A stretch of DNA of 56,492 bases from Brachionus plicatilis (lineage: Eukaryota; Rotifera; Eurotatoria; Ploima; Brachionidae): the NCBI GenBank assembly GCA_010279815.1, contig QEOQ01000508.1:5803169-5859660 (forward strand), read 5' to 3'. Shown here piece after piece: positions 23,992-33,340 of the stretch (positions are counted from its first letter, which is position 1; every line of letters begins with the position of its first letter). Both the position numbers and the translations under genes were made by a program. The notes below the pieces were generated by a model. It made no database searches, was not told the origin of the DNA, and worked only from the letters and a program-made list of their open reading frames with translations.

Positions 23992-24863
23992 TCAAGTTCA
24001 TTAGTCGCGCAATAAAAGAAGAAAAATATAAATAATAATAATATATAGTTTATTTTTTATTTTCTTGTCTGTAAAATAATTTTTTTATCTAGTAAAAAAT
24101 ATTTTTATAAAGTGTTTTGTCTTTTTATCTATTTGTTAATAAAATTATCTAGTTGATTTCATCCTTTTTATCTTTTAATATAATATCTAGTAAGTTTCAT
24201 CTTTTTATCTATTATAATTAATCTTATGCCATTATCAAATATTCATAAATTCAAGGAAATATTAACAAAAAAATCAAGAATTATCTATAAAGTCGATTTT
24301 TTCTTTAGCGATTTTGATTTTTACCTAAAATTTACGTAAAATAAAGTTATCGTGGAACTACTGCATAAAAAATTAATAGAAAAATTATCATAGAAAATAT
24401 TTTAAATAGTGTAAAATATTTATAGAAAATTCATCATAGAATTATAATTTGTGATAATTTTTAGAAAAAATTTAAATAATTTAGTTTAAGATGCTGATTT
24501 TTTATTTTTTTTTGTCGAAATTAATTATCAGAAGAAGCTTCAGATCGGTCCAGATAAACAAATGACAAGATCGCGTTCAGTCTCGCTCCGCATTTCTCTG
24601 ATGTAGTTTATTATTATTATTATTTTTATCAAAAATATATTATATTCATTTTTTTTCAATTAGACAACACGAAAAAATTCAACTTTAAAAAATGTGAATG
24701 TTAGTCTTAGTGTGAGGTTAATCCAATCTTTTGATAAGACACCTTCATCCAGAGACCGGTAAAAATCGCTTAACTTTTTCTAGTATAAATTTTAGCAAAA
24801 AAAAGTACAAAAATTTTATTTATTATTTAATTATTTGTAAATTTATATAAAACTCAAAGCATG

Positions 24864-25937
24864 TTAAGAATTTATAAGCGATCGAATACTAGAAGGTAGC
24901 ATAGTTTTAATTCCCGGCTTAGGTCGGTCGATAATTCTGAAAGAAAAACCATCATCACTCTGAAGTAATTGTTTTTCATGCTGCCAACTAAAAAGAGCCC
25001 CGTCAGTTGTTTCTAAGAATGGATTTATTTCTATTACACAGCAGCTAATATTTTTATCATCTAAAAAAACTGCGAAATCGATCACATAATTTTCAATGAA
25101 ATTTTCTAATTTTATAAGCACTTTTTGATAAAAAAAATTTTTTACCTCTTGCTCGATTTGATTTTTAAACTCGTTTAAACGTTTCGAATAAATCAAATAA
25201 TTGTATTGAGATAATGCAGTCAGTCTTTGTTTGAAAACAAAACCTCTAAATTCCATGTCAACATCGATTGGGACAAATTCTCTGACTATAAAATTCTCAC
25301 GGAATCGGTCAATTTTTTCTATAGCTAAAAGCATGTCCTGGTAAATTCTTTCACTTTTAAAGAACATTTCCAATACTTGACAAGCTTTGTGAACTTTCAG
25401 ACATTCAAATGCAGCTCTTAACAAACAAATTACTTTTTGATTTTCAGTCACTTTTTCTTCTTCATTTAGTTCGTTTAAATAATTAGTATAAATATCTTTT
25501 AATTTCTTATCAGCCAAAGGCGAGTCTTTAGCACTACGAGACGAAGTTTTTACAAAGACGTAATCAGAAGATTTCTTGACAAATGATGAAATAACTAAAT
25601 CAAGTTTAGTCTCAAGGTCTTTTAAAATTTCTAATTCTTCACTTGTAAAAACACTTTTCCAATCATCCTTTTCACTGTTAATTTTTATATTTGGATAACA
25701 TTTTAGGAATAACTTGGCATGTTCTATTTCTATTGGAAATAATTCCGATCTAAATGTGACGTCTTTTAGTTTTTGGTACCAATTCTCAAAATTACAGTCC
25801 AAAACACTTGATTGATAGGTTTCAATCGAATCTTTAGTTAAAAATCCGACCAATTTAGGGTCAGAATAGTCTTTTATTTCATTTTTTTCTACTTGACGCA
25901 GCTTTGCATTTGTCAATTGTTTCAAAAAATCCGTCAT
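24864..25937 (-). CDS. CDC123: D123/CDC123-family ATP-grasp protein (eIF2 assembly factor-like)
   Basis: A single 357-codon exon. The family pattern is present in order: NFENWYQKLKDVTFRSELFP (matches the WY...GVTI..V..LP N-terminal block), FVKTSSRSAKDSP (compare FPKLNWSAPRDA), REFVPIDVDMEFRGFVF with the conserved EFR-F nucleotide-binding block, LTALSQYNYLIY, DFAVFL, and CVIEINPFLETTDGALFSW, where E and N of EINPF are the expected metal-binding residues (DFNPF in human). CDC123 promotes assembly of eIF2 alpha and gamma using an ATP-grasp fold (family knowledge). About 50 extra residues precede the conserved WY block, and the acidic insert of vertebrate CDC123 is absent. It may be a divergent paralogue. 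An acceptor-like ATTTTTAG ends 12 nt before the ATG. Confidence 0.85.
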   Translation of the reverse strand: MTDFLKQLTNAKLRQVEKNEIKDYSDPKLVGFLTKDSIETYQSSVLDCNFENWYQKLKDVTFRSELFPIEIEHAKLFLKCYPNIKINSEKDDWKSVFTSEELEILKDLETKLDLVISSFVKKSSDYVFVKTSSRSAKDSPLADKKLKDIYTNYLNELNEEEKVTENQKVICLLRAAFECLKVHKACQVLEMFFKSERIYQDMLLAIEKIDRFRENFIVREFVPIDVDMEFRGFVFKQRLTALSQYNYLIYSKRLNEFKNQIEQEVKNFFYQKVLIKLENFIENYVIDFAVFLDDKNISCCVIEINPFLETTDGALFSWQHEKQLLQSDDGFSFRIIDRPKPGIKTMLPSSIRSLINS

Positions 25938-27182
25938 TTTAGAAATTAGCTAAAAATTATGAATTAAAATTTTTTTTAGGTAAAAGGTACATTTAAAATA
26001 AGAAAATTTTTTTAGACACATTATTAATTCAAAATTTATTTTTATTCATTTTTGTTTTTTTATGCTTTTGCAGAGACTTGACTGTAAACCGATGTAACAC
26101 ACAAAATGGCATTATTAACCAAATTCTATTAAAATTGCAAATTTATCAGCAATAAAAGTTTTAAATTTTCAAACGCCGCGCAATTTGCAGAGATTTTGCA
26201 CATCTGTTTGAGACTTTCCATAGATGATGAAACTATGAATGCTGCGCCATGACATGCATTCACAAAACTCATTTTGAACTTGCAGAAAAAAATTTATTAA
26301 ATTTTTTAAAAATTTTGTCCTGTTCTTGTAAATCGAAATTCACAATGTCCAAAGTAGAGAAGACAAAGGACCAAATTCTATTATGGACTCTGAGCCAAGA
26401 GAAACCCATTCACGCACATTAAGAAATGTTATGTTTTGAGAACCAACCAACATAAATTAAAAAAAAATATTTAAAGTCTGATTTTGACATAGGCTTATAA
26501 GTCAACATTATAAATAAATGAAATTTTAAAATTTTAAGATCACTAAATGAACTGATAGTGCCGGATAAAGGCAAATTCAATAACTACGGAGAGTTGACAT
26601 TTGGTAATTTCTTTTCAAAATTTATTAATCGATTGATTCTGGATGATCTTTATCTAAATGAAAATTTTTTCAAAATTAGAGTAGATAACAACATATAATA
26701 AATAATAGATAATTTGATTTTTAAAAGTTTTATTAGTGAATTTGAAAAATTTGATTTGATATACAAAACGTACTTTATGCAATATTTAAATAAAGAAAGC
26801 ATATATTAAATTTGTTTGTATGTTTTTTGAATTATTGAAAAATAAAATTTTTAATTTTTTTAAATTTTTATTTTTTTTAACAAAATAAATGGGTTCGATC
26901 AGCTCTTACGAGTAAAGACAATATGTCGTTTGATTGAATTGAAATATATAATATATAATATATATATAATATAATATAGAATAGCTTAAAAATAGCATTT
27001 GACAAAATATGACATGAAAAAATATGCTGGTCAATATTAGAACTAAATTTCATGCAGTTCTATAATAAAATTCTGATTTTAAGTTTGAAACATCAAAATT
27101 TTTTTTTAACCGCCTAATTTTAAACTAAATCCAGCTCAAGTCTTTACCTTTGATTCAATTTTCGTGAATTTGTTTCATTGTT
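25938..27182. other. Intergenic AT-rich DNA upstream of the CDC123-like gene
   Basis: It holds a TA-rich simple repeat at about 26940-26990 and one short unassigned open stretch (26534-26698). The segment 26080-26480 is slightly richer in G/C and may contain the CDC123-like promoter; no motif stands out. Confidence 0.55.
26534..26698 (+). other. Unassigned open stretch, possible exon or pseudogene
   Basis: About 54 codons read LNELIVPDKGKFNNYGELTF then GNFFSKFINRLILDDLYLNE and stop at 26698. An acceptor-like ATTTTAAG precedes it. The composition looks more protein-like than the surroundings, but there is no start codon and no matching upstream exon. I do not recognise a family. Confidence 0.3.
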
Positions 27183-27338
27183 TTAGTTGATTCCTTCCTC
27201 CTGCTTGTGATCCGGAGTTTCAATATTTCTTTGATTGTCAGCTTCATAAGTTTCATCGCCAATCTTGAAATTTGTTTGTTTTAACAGACCAATTTTTTCT
27301 TTAACAGACTTAATCAAAAAACCCCCGATATCAGACAA
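27183..27338 (-). CDS. Orphan 3' exon of an unrecognised gene, or gene fragment
   Basis: On the minus strand, an acceptor-like CACCCTAACCCAAG is followed by a 51-codon frame: LSDIGGFLIKSVKEKIGLLK, QTNFKIGDETYEADNQRNIE, TPDHKQEEGIN, then TAA at 27185-27183. The composition is hydrophilic and protein-like, unlike the AT-noise around it. No upstream exon was found; the hAT-like element at 27566-28568 and a LINE tail lie where the rest of the gene should be, so the gene may have been truncated by insertion. Function unknown. Confidence 0.4.
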   Translation of the reverse strand: MSDIGGFLIKSVKEKIGLLKQTNFKIGDETYEADNQRNIETPDHKQEEGIN

Positions 27339-27557
27339 CTTGGGTTAGGGTGTAGATAAATAATTTTATATTGATAAATAAGATGATTTTATTTAAAATA
27401 AAATAGGTAGATTCACTACTTAATCGAACCCAAATGTCTTTAGATAACAATGTTTTCATATAAGGTTTAAATTTGAAAGTTATTTTATTAACTTAATAGA
27501 CTTTTGAATTTAAATTAAATAAATGGCCGATCTTGCGATCTCTATCTGATCTCTTCT

Positions 27558-28576
27558 CTTCAAAGTAGTGTTGTAAATCAAATTGGCAATTTGAACAAAT
27601 TATTCGATTTATTTCGATTTAAATTTAATATAAAATTTGGATTCAAATTTAAACTAAAAGAAAATTTGGACTCAAATTTAAACTATAATAAAATTTGGAT
27701 TAGAATTTAAACTCAAAAAATATTTAAATTCCAAGATTAACTTAAATAATTCTAAATTCTATTTAAATTATGTTTTAATTAAAGTCAATTAAACAATTTG
27801 ACTAATTTAAATTTTCGAATATAACTAAAACCTACTAAAATTTTATGCTGATATCCCAATTCCATTGCATGCTCTTTTTTCAAATAAAAAAGCATATTAC
27901 TTGAGGAATTTCTTTTACTATATTCAACAGTGTAATATCAGCAATTTTATTTACTAAAATTTTCTAACTTTAATTGAATTATTGTGGAAAGAGATCTTTT
28001 AATGTATTGCTTTTTGTTTATCGATTGAGTAGTAAAAGGTGCTTGTAAAAAATCTTGAGTTTAACTAATTTTAAAGAATATAAATTAGTTTTTAATATAT
28101 AAGAAAAAATTAATATTTACATATTGTTTTAGAAAGACCTTGAACAAAAAAAATAATAGTTGGAAAAAGAAAAAAAATGGAAAAAACTTTATTTTTAGAA
28201 TTTATTTGTTAATTACGTTTTAAAATTAATACAATTACTATATAAACCACCAAAATAAATTTAAATTTTCGTTTTGATTTTCAAATATAAGCTTAATAAT
28301 TTGACTTTTTTAAATTCTAAATTGAATTGAATTATGATTCAAATTTGAATTGAAATTTAATTATTATTCTGGGTTTAAATTAAAACTTAACTTATAATTT
28401 TGTTTTAAACTTAAACTCAAATAAAAAATTTGTTTAAATTTGAACTCAACTAAAAGATTTGTTTTAAACTTAAACTCAAATAAAAAAATTGTTTAAATTC
28501 AAACTCAAATTTAAAAATTAATTTAATTATTTAAAAGTAAATTCAAATGCTATTTATTTACAACACTACTTCAAAG
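27558..28576. mobile_element. hAT-like non-autonomous element with 8-bp target duplication
   Basis: The element is 27566-28568. It begins TAGTGTTGTAAATC and ends ATTTACAACACTA, so the termini are inverted repeats of the hAT type (C/TAGNGTTG). The 8-bp word CTTCAAAG flanks it on both sides (27558-27565 and 28569-28576), exactly the duplication length of hAT transposition. The 1.0-kb interior is built of degenerate TTTAAATTTGAGTTTAAA-like words near both ends and has no coding frame. Confidence 0.88.
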
Positions 28577-28693
28577 TCAATAACAAGTAGTGATGACAGC
28601 TAAATGTTAATGCCAAGTCTAAATGTATTAGAAAAATCTATAAAACCTAAAATTTTTTCGAGAGCAAGTTAGGAATTGTTTACCAAGATTTAA

Positions 28694-28822
28694 CTTTTTT
28701 GTAAACAGGGTTGTGAACGTTTGGAACAGTCTTCCGGTGGATATGGTCGAAGCAAGAAGTTTGAACTGTTTCAAATCGAAATTTCTCATTGAAAATCGTG
28801 AAGCAACTGCTACAGCTCAGTA
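28694..28822 (+). pseudogene. LINE ORF2 C-terminal tail
   Basis: Translation gives FFVNRVVNVWNSLPVDMVEA, then RSLNCFKSKFLIENRE and a stop at about 28822. R-V-x-W-N-S-L-P-x-x-V-V-x-A-x-S-x-x-x-F-K is the typical end of CR1/jockey-like ORF2 proteins. Only this tail remains. Confidence 0.75.
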
Positions 28823-28990
28823 GTGCTTGCTAAAATCCTATTTAAGTTGCAGATTATTTTTACTACTTCTACTACTAATACAACAACAGGCCATCTATGA
28901 TTTTCCTAATTAATTTCATCTGAAGAGCATTAAACATAATAAAACATAATTAATTAATAATCTTTCATAAGTAAAAACTTTGGTTTTTTG

Positions 28991-29203
28991 CTGAGAACAG
29001 AAAAAACGGATACTATCCTGGACAATACAGCTCAAACTTTTATGGAGGATATAGTTATTGAATTTTATTTTCGTAATTAATTAATTTTAATTTTTAAGAA
29101 GCTTCTTACTTTTTTATTTTCTTTAAAGTTTTTAATCAATAAAATGCTTTTTACAATTAATTTTTACTTGTTTTAAAAAATTTTTTTAAATTATCAATCA
29201 GGT
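28991..29203 (+). pseudogene. Duplicated 3' end of the EF-hand gene
   Basis: These 213 bp match 31427-31639 with no difference that I can see: the last 23 codons of the EF-hand gene (starting AENRKNGYYPGQ), its stop, and the 3' flank with AATAAA. It starts abruptly inside the coding sequence. It is a recent partial copy, or a remnant of a tandem duplication. Confidence 0.9.
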
Positions 29204-29205
29204 AT

Positions 29206-29490
29206 GCTAACGTTATCAATCGTTAAAAAAAAAATTAACGATTCTTTTTTTATGCAAAATTTGTTAATTTAACAACTGAACTAGGAAAAACAAAAAAAAT
29301 AAAATGTTATTTATGACAAATCTAAAACCGTTTTATTCGTTAACGTTATTAACGGTTTTTTTTTATTTCTTTTTTTGACCAATCATTATAATAAAAGAAT
29401 TTTTTTAAATAATTTCCTGGAAAAATTCAAATTTTAAATACCATTAACACCGTTAACTACCGTTAATTAGCGTTAACGATTATGTTTTTA
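29206..29490. repeat. Block of iterated GTTAACG words
   Basis: CTAACGTTATC, CGTTAACGTTATTAACGG, ACCGTTAACTACCGTTAATT and GCGTTAACGATT occur across about 285 bp. It begins exactly where the duplicated EF-hand 3' end stops matching its partner (after ATTATCAAT). The left edge reads CAGGTATGCTAACG. A transposon insertion into the duplicated segment is possible, but a matching right end was not found. Confidence 0.4.
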
Positions 29491-29705
29491 CATTATTTGA
29501 ATTTTTCAATATATATAAATAAATACAAATTAAATTGTCTTTAAAAAAATATTCTTGTTTGAATAAATTATTCTTAAATTAAAAGTTAAAATATATTTGA
29601 ATTTTGTTATATTATTTTTGCTTTCTTATAAAAATTATTCAAAACTATGATAAATTTTATTTAAAACCAAATTTGAAAAAAAAATTTGAAAATTATTTTT
29701 TAAAA

Positions 29706-30345
29706 ATGAAAAATAAAAATATTGAAAAAACTCAAAATGAGTTAATAGGTACTCGAAGTAGAAGTCAAACACCGACTCAAGTTTTAGGAAATATCCTTCG
29801 AAATACGAGTTTGATCAGCTCAAGTTTGAGTAATTCAAAAGAAGTCGATGCAAATTTAACTCGTAACACTAGTTTAAACAGGATCAATTATACATCGAGT
29901 CCAGTTGATAGACAAAATAGTGACGACACGGATTATGAAATGGATTATCAACATAGAGAAGTGAATAAGAGTCAATTTGCTAAAAAAGTTAAAAAAGAAA
30001 AAGTTTGGGAATTTTTTGAAAAAATTGATAATTCAACGTACCGTTGCAAAATTTGCCTTAAAGGAGATGTAAAATTCTATTTTATTTCATTAAATTGGAT
30101 TAATTTTTTTTATCAAGCAAGAAAAAAAAGTATTCAGAATAAGCAAAGGATCCTGCAGAAATTTAAAATCACACATAGGACACTTTCATAATATTAAAGA
30201 AATTCTAAGCGATTCTCAAAAAAAAAATGACCGTAGTCAATCTTGTGTATCATCCGAATTAAAAAAACAGCTTGATCAGGCAGTCATTAATGCCATTGTT
30301 TCTGATTCACGAAGCTTTAGTGATTTTGGAAAAAAAGGTTCATGA
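29706..30345 (+). pseudogene. hAT transposase N-terminal part with BED zinc finger (truncated)
   Basis: Two exons, 29706-30068 and 30118-30345, join in frame (196 aa). After a Ser/Asn-rich leader comes a BED finger: KVWEFFEKIDNSTYRCKICL (W, aromatic, Cys-x2-Cys) followed after the 49-bp intron by SHIGHFH (His ligands). Then DQAVINAIVSDSRSFSDFGK matches the start of the hAT transposase body (D-A-I..I..D.R.F). The frame stops right after this, so the catalytic and dimerisation domains are missing. It could be a decayed transposase or a domesticated BED protein; truncation favours decay. Confidence 0.7.
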
Positions 30346-30412
30346 TTTTTTACTTTTTTTAGATAAAAATTTTAAAACATTTTTAATCAAAAGCTTAAAA
30401 ATGTATTAAAAT

Positions 30413-31080
30413 ATTTGCATTTACAATTTTCGCTAAACTCGTCTTTTTACGTAAAATTTCGTTAAAATACAATTACACCTTTATTTCGCAAAATAAATAA
30501 AAATAACTTTTTTTGATATTTGTCGACTTGGCATTTTAGCGTATTGTGCGTTTAAAAAAATTTCTTTAAAAAAAATTATAAATGAATAGACGGTGTGAAG
30601 TTGCTAAAAAGTCAAGTTCAAGAAAAGCTTTTTTTCTTTTTCAAAATCTTTATTTCGAGCTTAAGCCAAAACCAAACGGGATTTCCCATTCGCTTCTCCC
30701 CTCTCTATTTATATCTTTATTTTATCGAGAGTCATCTAACTCTCGAACATGTAAAAATAAATAGTACAAAAATAAAATATATAAATAATCATAAGTAACT
30801 TAACGCTCACATACATAATAAATAAATAAACAGATACGTATCTGTGGTGAACACCACAGACGGGATTGTATTTAAATGAACAATAGTAAATAGATTTTCC
30901 TAAATTATATAAGTTTTTCTAAATACAATGCCTTTTTAATATAAAAGATAAAATAATTTCAAAGAAAAAAAATTTTAAATGATTATGTTGATATTTCGAA
31001 ATAAACAAAAATATTTAATTTTTAAATTAATTGAATTTTGTTTGAATCAATTAAGATAACATCTTTACGTAAAGAAAAAA
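30413..31080 (+). repeat. Copy 1 of duplicated EF-hand 5' flank (interrupted)
   Basis: 30413-30593 plus 30858-31080 together match 33918-34310 at roughly 98 percent by eye (differences such as TTACAATT/TTAAAATT and TGTTGATAT/TGTAGATAT). The match is broken only by the 264-bp insertion at 30594-30857. This copy leads directly into the intact EF-hand gene. Confidence 0.9.
30588..30863. mobile_element. 264-bp insertion with 6-bp target duplication (AGACGG)
   Basis: Compared with the undisturbed copy at 34093-34098 (AATAGACGGGATTG), this copy carries 264 extra bases (30594-30857) flanked by AGACGG on each side (30588-30593 and 30858-30863). The insert starts TGTGAAGTTGC. Its right end holds two perfect hairpins in a row: CAGATACGTATCTG and TCTGTGGTGAACACCACAGA, the second overlapping the duplication. 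A third hairpin, CGAGAGT...ACTCTCG, lies mid-element. No terminal inverted repeats, poly-A tail or coding capacity. The class is unknown. Confidence 0.85.
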
Positions 31081-31161
31081 TTTATTGAATAAATGAATAA
31101 TAGATCACGTCAAAAAAAAAAGAGCAAGTCATCAAATTATTTATTTATTATTCAACTGAAA

Positions 31162-31170
31162 CTATAAATA
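31162..31170 (+). promoter_or_regulatory. TATA-like box of the EF-hand gene
   Basis: CTATAAATA stands about 66 bp before the ATG of the EF-hand gene, in an otherwise low-information AT-rich flank. The spacing suits a short 5' leader. Confidence 0.4.
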
Positions 31171-31235
31171 AAGATAAAAAATAATTCAAAAATCAAAAAT
31201 ATTAGTTTAATTTTAAGCATAACGATCCCAAAAAA

Positions 31236-31496
31236 ATGTCATATTACAAATTTAGAAATATATCTGGAATGGATCATTCAATTGATAGAAATGAGTACAG
31301 CGCATACTATCAAAACTCTCATCCATATTCAGACCCTTATTCCAATTACAGAAATTCACAGGATGAATTTTCTCTTGTTGACAGAAACCGAAATGGTCGT
31401 ATTGATTACCATGAATTCAGAGATGCTGAGAACAGAAAAAACGGATACTATCCTGGACAATACAGCTCAAACTTTTATGGAGGATATAGTTATTGA
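31236..31496 (+). CDS. Small Tyr-rich EF-hand protein
   Basis: A single exon of 86 aa. A canonical EF-hand loop, DRNRNGRIDYHE, sits at about residues 48-59 with D, N, N, D and E at coordinating positions 1, 3, 5, 9 and 12. Near the N-terminus, ISGMDHSIDRNE looks like a second, degenerate loop that lost the position-1 acid. The rest is rich in Tyr, Ser and Gly (YYPGQYSSNFYGGYSY). It is probably a small calcium-binding protein; no orthologue recognised. An AATAAA lies about 76 bp after the stop. Partial copies of this gene and its flanks lie on both sides. An acceptor-like AATTTTAAG ends 18 nt before the ATG. Confidence 0.8.
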   Translation: MSYYKFRNISGMDHSIDRNEYSAYYQNSHPYSDPYSNYRNSQDEFSLVDRNRNGRIDYHEFRDAENRKNGYYPGQYSSNFYGGYSY

Positions 31497-32519
31497 ATTT
31501 TATTTTCGTAATTAATTAATTTTAATTTTTAAGAAGCTTCTTACTTTTTTATTTTCTTTAAAGTTTTTAATCAATAAAATGCTTTTTACAATTAATTTTT
31601 ACTTGTTTTAAAAAATTTTTTTAAATTATCAATATATTTTTTTAATTAATATAAAATATAATTTAGCTTTATTCTCCAATTCATTTATGTTTCAAAAGCA
31701 TTTCATTCATTTTTCAATTTTTCTGGTTTTAAATACCGTATACACCTACACATAAATCCATGCACTGTAAATTAAAAAATAATTTTTTTGCTTTGAAATA
31801 AATTAAATTATGATTAAGTTTATGTTATTTTTTTTCACTTACATTCACCTTTTTTAGCATTTTTTACTAAAGATAAAATCTGAATTTACGAATAATAGGG
31901 AAATGACGTCTTTTTATCGAAAAATTAAAAAATTTCAAAAATCTACGAAAATTAAGAAAAAACGAAAATTTATTGGCCTTTAGAGATTAGCATAAAAAAG
32001 AATAAATTAAAGTTATTTTTAAAAATTTTCGTTATTAAATTAACTTAAGATTAAATAAATTCCTACTTTTATACGTTATTTTACGTAATTTTGCCAAACC
32101 AAATCAATACAGTAATATATAAAATTAATGGAAAATGAATATTATATATCATACAACAAGCTCGGTGTTCAGTATTATCACTCTATCGTATCTCGTAGTA
32201 CATCTATTTTCGCTCTTGCGAAATTTCTCTCTTTTTTCACTGAATTTTTTTTCAAATTAGGGCAGGTTCTAATCCAGCGAACTTGCATAGCTTTCATTAA
32301 TATTCCCTTAAACAAATTCGGGTCATGTCCAGAATGTGATCAAGTGTTCACCAAAAAATGTGATCATAGGTATCATGTCCAGAATATGATTAGTGATCAA
32401 TGATCTATCGATTCCAGAACCCTTTCAGGCTCACTCATTAGATTCAGTAAATTTTATTGCTGTTTTTCGATGTAAAAATGTTGGAAAATTCACACACTGA
32501 ATCATAAACGCATCAAAAC

Positions 32520-32660
32520 TCAAAAAAGCATCGCAAAATTGAAATCTCCACAGACCACCACATCATCATATATTTTATTTTCTATCAATTTCCTTGTCTC
32601 CTGTAGTGAATCATTTACACACACAATCACAAAACCATTACTTCTAAGTTGTCTGTTCAT
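32520..32660 (-). pseudogene. LINE endonuclease-like fragment
   Basis: Minus-strand translation gives MNRQLRSNGFVIVCVNDSLQ, then KIYDDVVVCGDFNFAMLF and a stop. V-C-G-D-F-N is the conserved block of APE-type LINE endonucleases. The fragment is short and isolated. Confidence 0.45.
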
Positions 32661-32749
32661 GCATCTAACCGACAAACTTTCTTCACCACTTCTCCCTTCA
32701 CATTTATACGAGACTGGATTTTCAACATCTTATTAATAAAATCCGTGCA

Positions 32750-33190
32750 ATTTTCAACCCATGGATTTTTTAAATACTTAGAAACTTCACTTGCATATCT
32801 AGAGTCCGTTGCTGGATTAAATTTTTTAAAAACTCTCTCGATCATTGACAAGAAGTTTTCTTAAAATGTAAAAATACTAAAATAAAATAAAAAATTTATG
32901 TAAAAAAACTTTTTTTTTTTAAAATCCAACTGCGGATCAATGTCATTATAAATTTTAGCATTTTTATGTTTATATTTTTTTACTAAATCCTCCAACAGCT
33001 TAACACCTTCTTTTTTATAATTTTTCTTCAATAAATCTGATCTAAAACGAGGATCAAGTAAATTGCAAATCAAAGCTGTTGATTCTACGAAAATTCAATA
33101 TTCTCCTAATTTTAACTTCATTGACTCAATTTTCAGTTTTAATTCAGCAAATTTTTTGTCTTTATGTTTTGTATCTAAATGGGTTAATAG
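32750..33190 (-). pseudogene. hAT transposase C-terminal remnant
   Basis: On the minus strand: KKFAELKLKIESMKLKLGEY, then FVESTALICNLLDPRFRSDL with the hAT hallmark LDPRFR, KKEGVKLLEDLVKKYKHKN, and farther on ERVFKKFNPATDSRYASEVS and KYLKNPWVEN. Stops and a frameshift interrupt it. It lies on the strand opposite to the BED-finger fragment at 29706-30345, about 2.4 kb away. Confidence 0.6.
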
Positions 33191-33215
33191 CTCATAGAAT
33201 ATTATAAATTATAAT

Positions 33216-33340
33216 CGGGTCTGAAACCGGTTTCAATATTTTAACTGGCTACATTAACCGGCTTTGATTTATAACCGATTAATATTTTAACCGATTTAGA
33301 ACCTTTTTTTTTTTAAACCGATCTACCAGCCCAACTTAAA
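33216..33340. repeat. Block of iterated AACCGGTT-like words
   Basis: CTGAAACCGGTTTCAAT, TTAACCGGCTTTG, ATAACCGATTAAT, TTAACCGATTTAG and AAACCGATCTACC occur in about 120 bp. The left edge GGGTCTG and the right edge CCAGCCC may be weak inverted termini. No target duplication is clear. Confidence 0.4.

Larger units (their letters stand above)
22600..24370. mobile_element. Large inverted-repeat element with iterated ACTAGATAAAA subterminal words
   Basis: Outer inverted arms: left 22630-22705 with TTTTACGTAAAATTACG and ATCGCTAAAAGAAAAAATCG; right 24285-24350 with the reverse complement (CGATTTTTTCTTTAGCGAT, then TTTACGTAAAATAAAG). Inner arms: left 22794-22960 repeats ACTAGATAAAA at intervals, right 24070-24210 repeats TTTTATCTAGT; the outermost copies match as AAAGATGAACTTACTAGATA. 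The middle carries a LINE fragment and a short FLYWCH-like frame. No transposase core was recognised, so this looks like a non-autonomous or heavily decayed element. Confidence 0.6.
21807..24863. other. Intergenic, transposon-rich
   Basis: About 3 kb between the convergent GTPase and CDC123-like genes. It contains the inverted-repeat element at 22600-24370 and the fragments inside it. A short GC-richer patch lies at 24550-24605 (GATCGCGTTCAGTCTCGCTCCG); I could not identify it. Confidence 0.7.

Noticed and set aside
30582..30798. Two overlapping 60-67 codon frames
   Set aside because: They lie within the 264-bp non-coding insertion.
32128..32403. 91-codon frame with CPECD...CDHRYH, zinc-finger-like
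   Set aside because: The Cys pattern comes from a short direct repeat (CATGTCCAGAATGTGATC and a variant); no splice context and hydrophobic noise before it.
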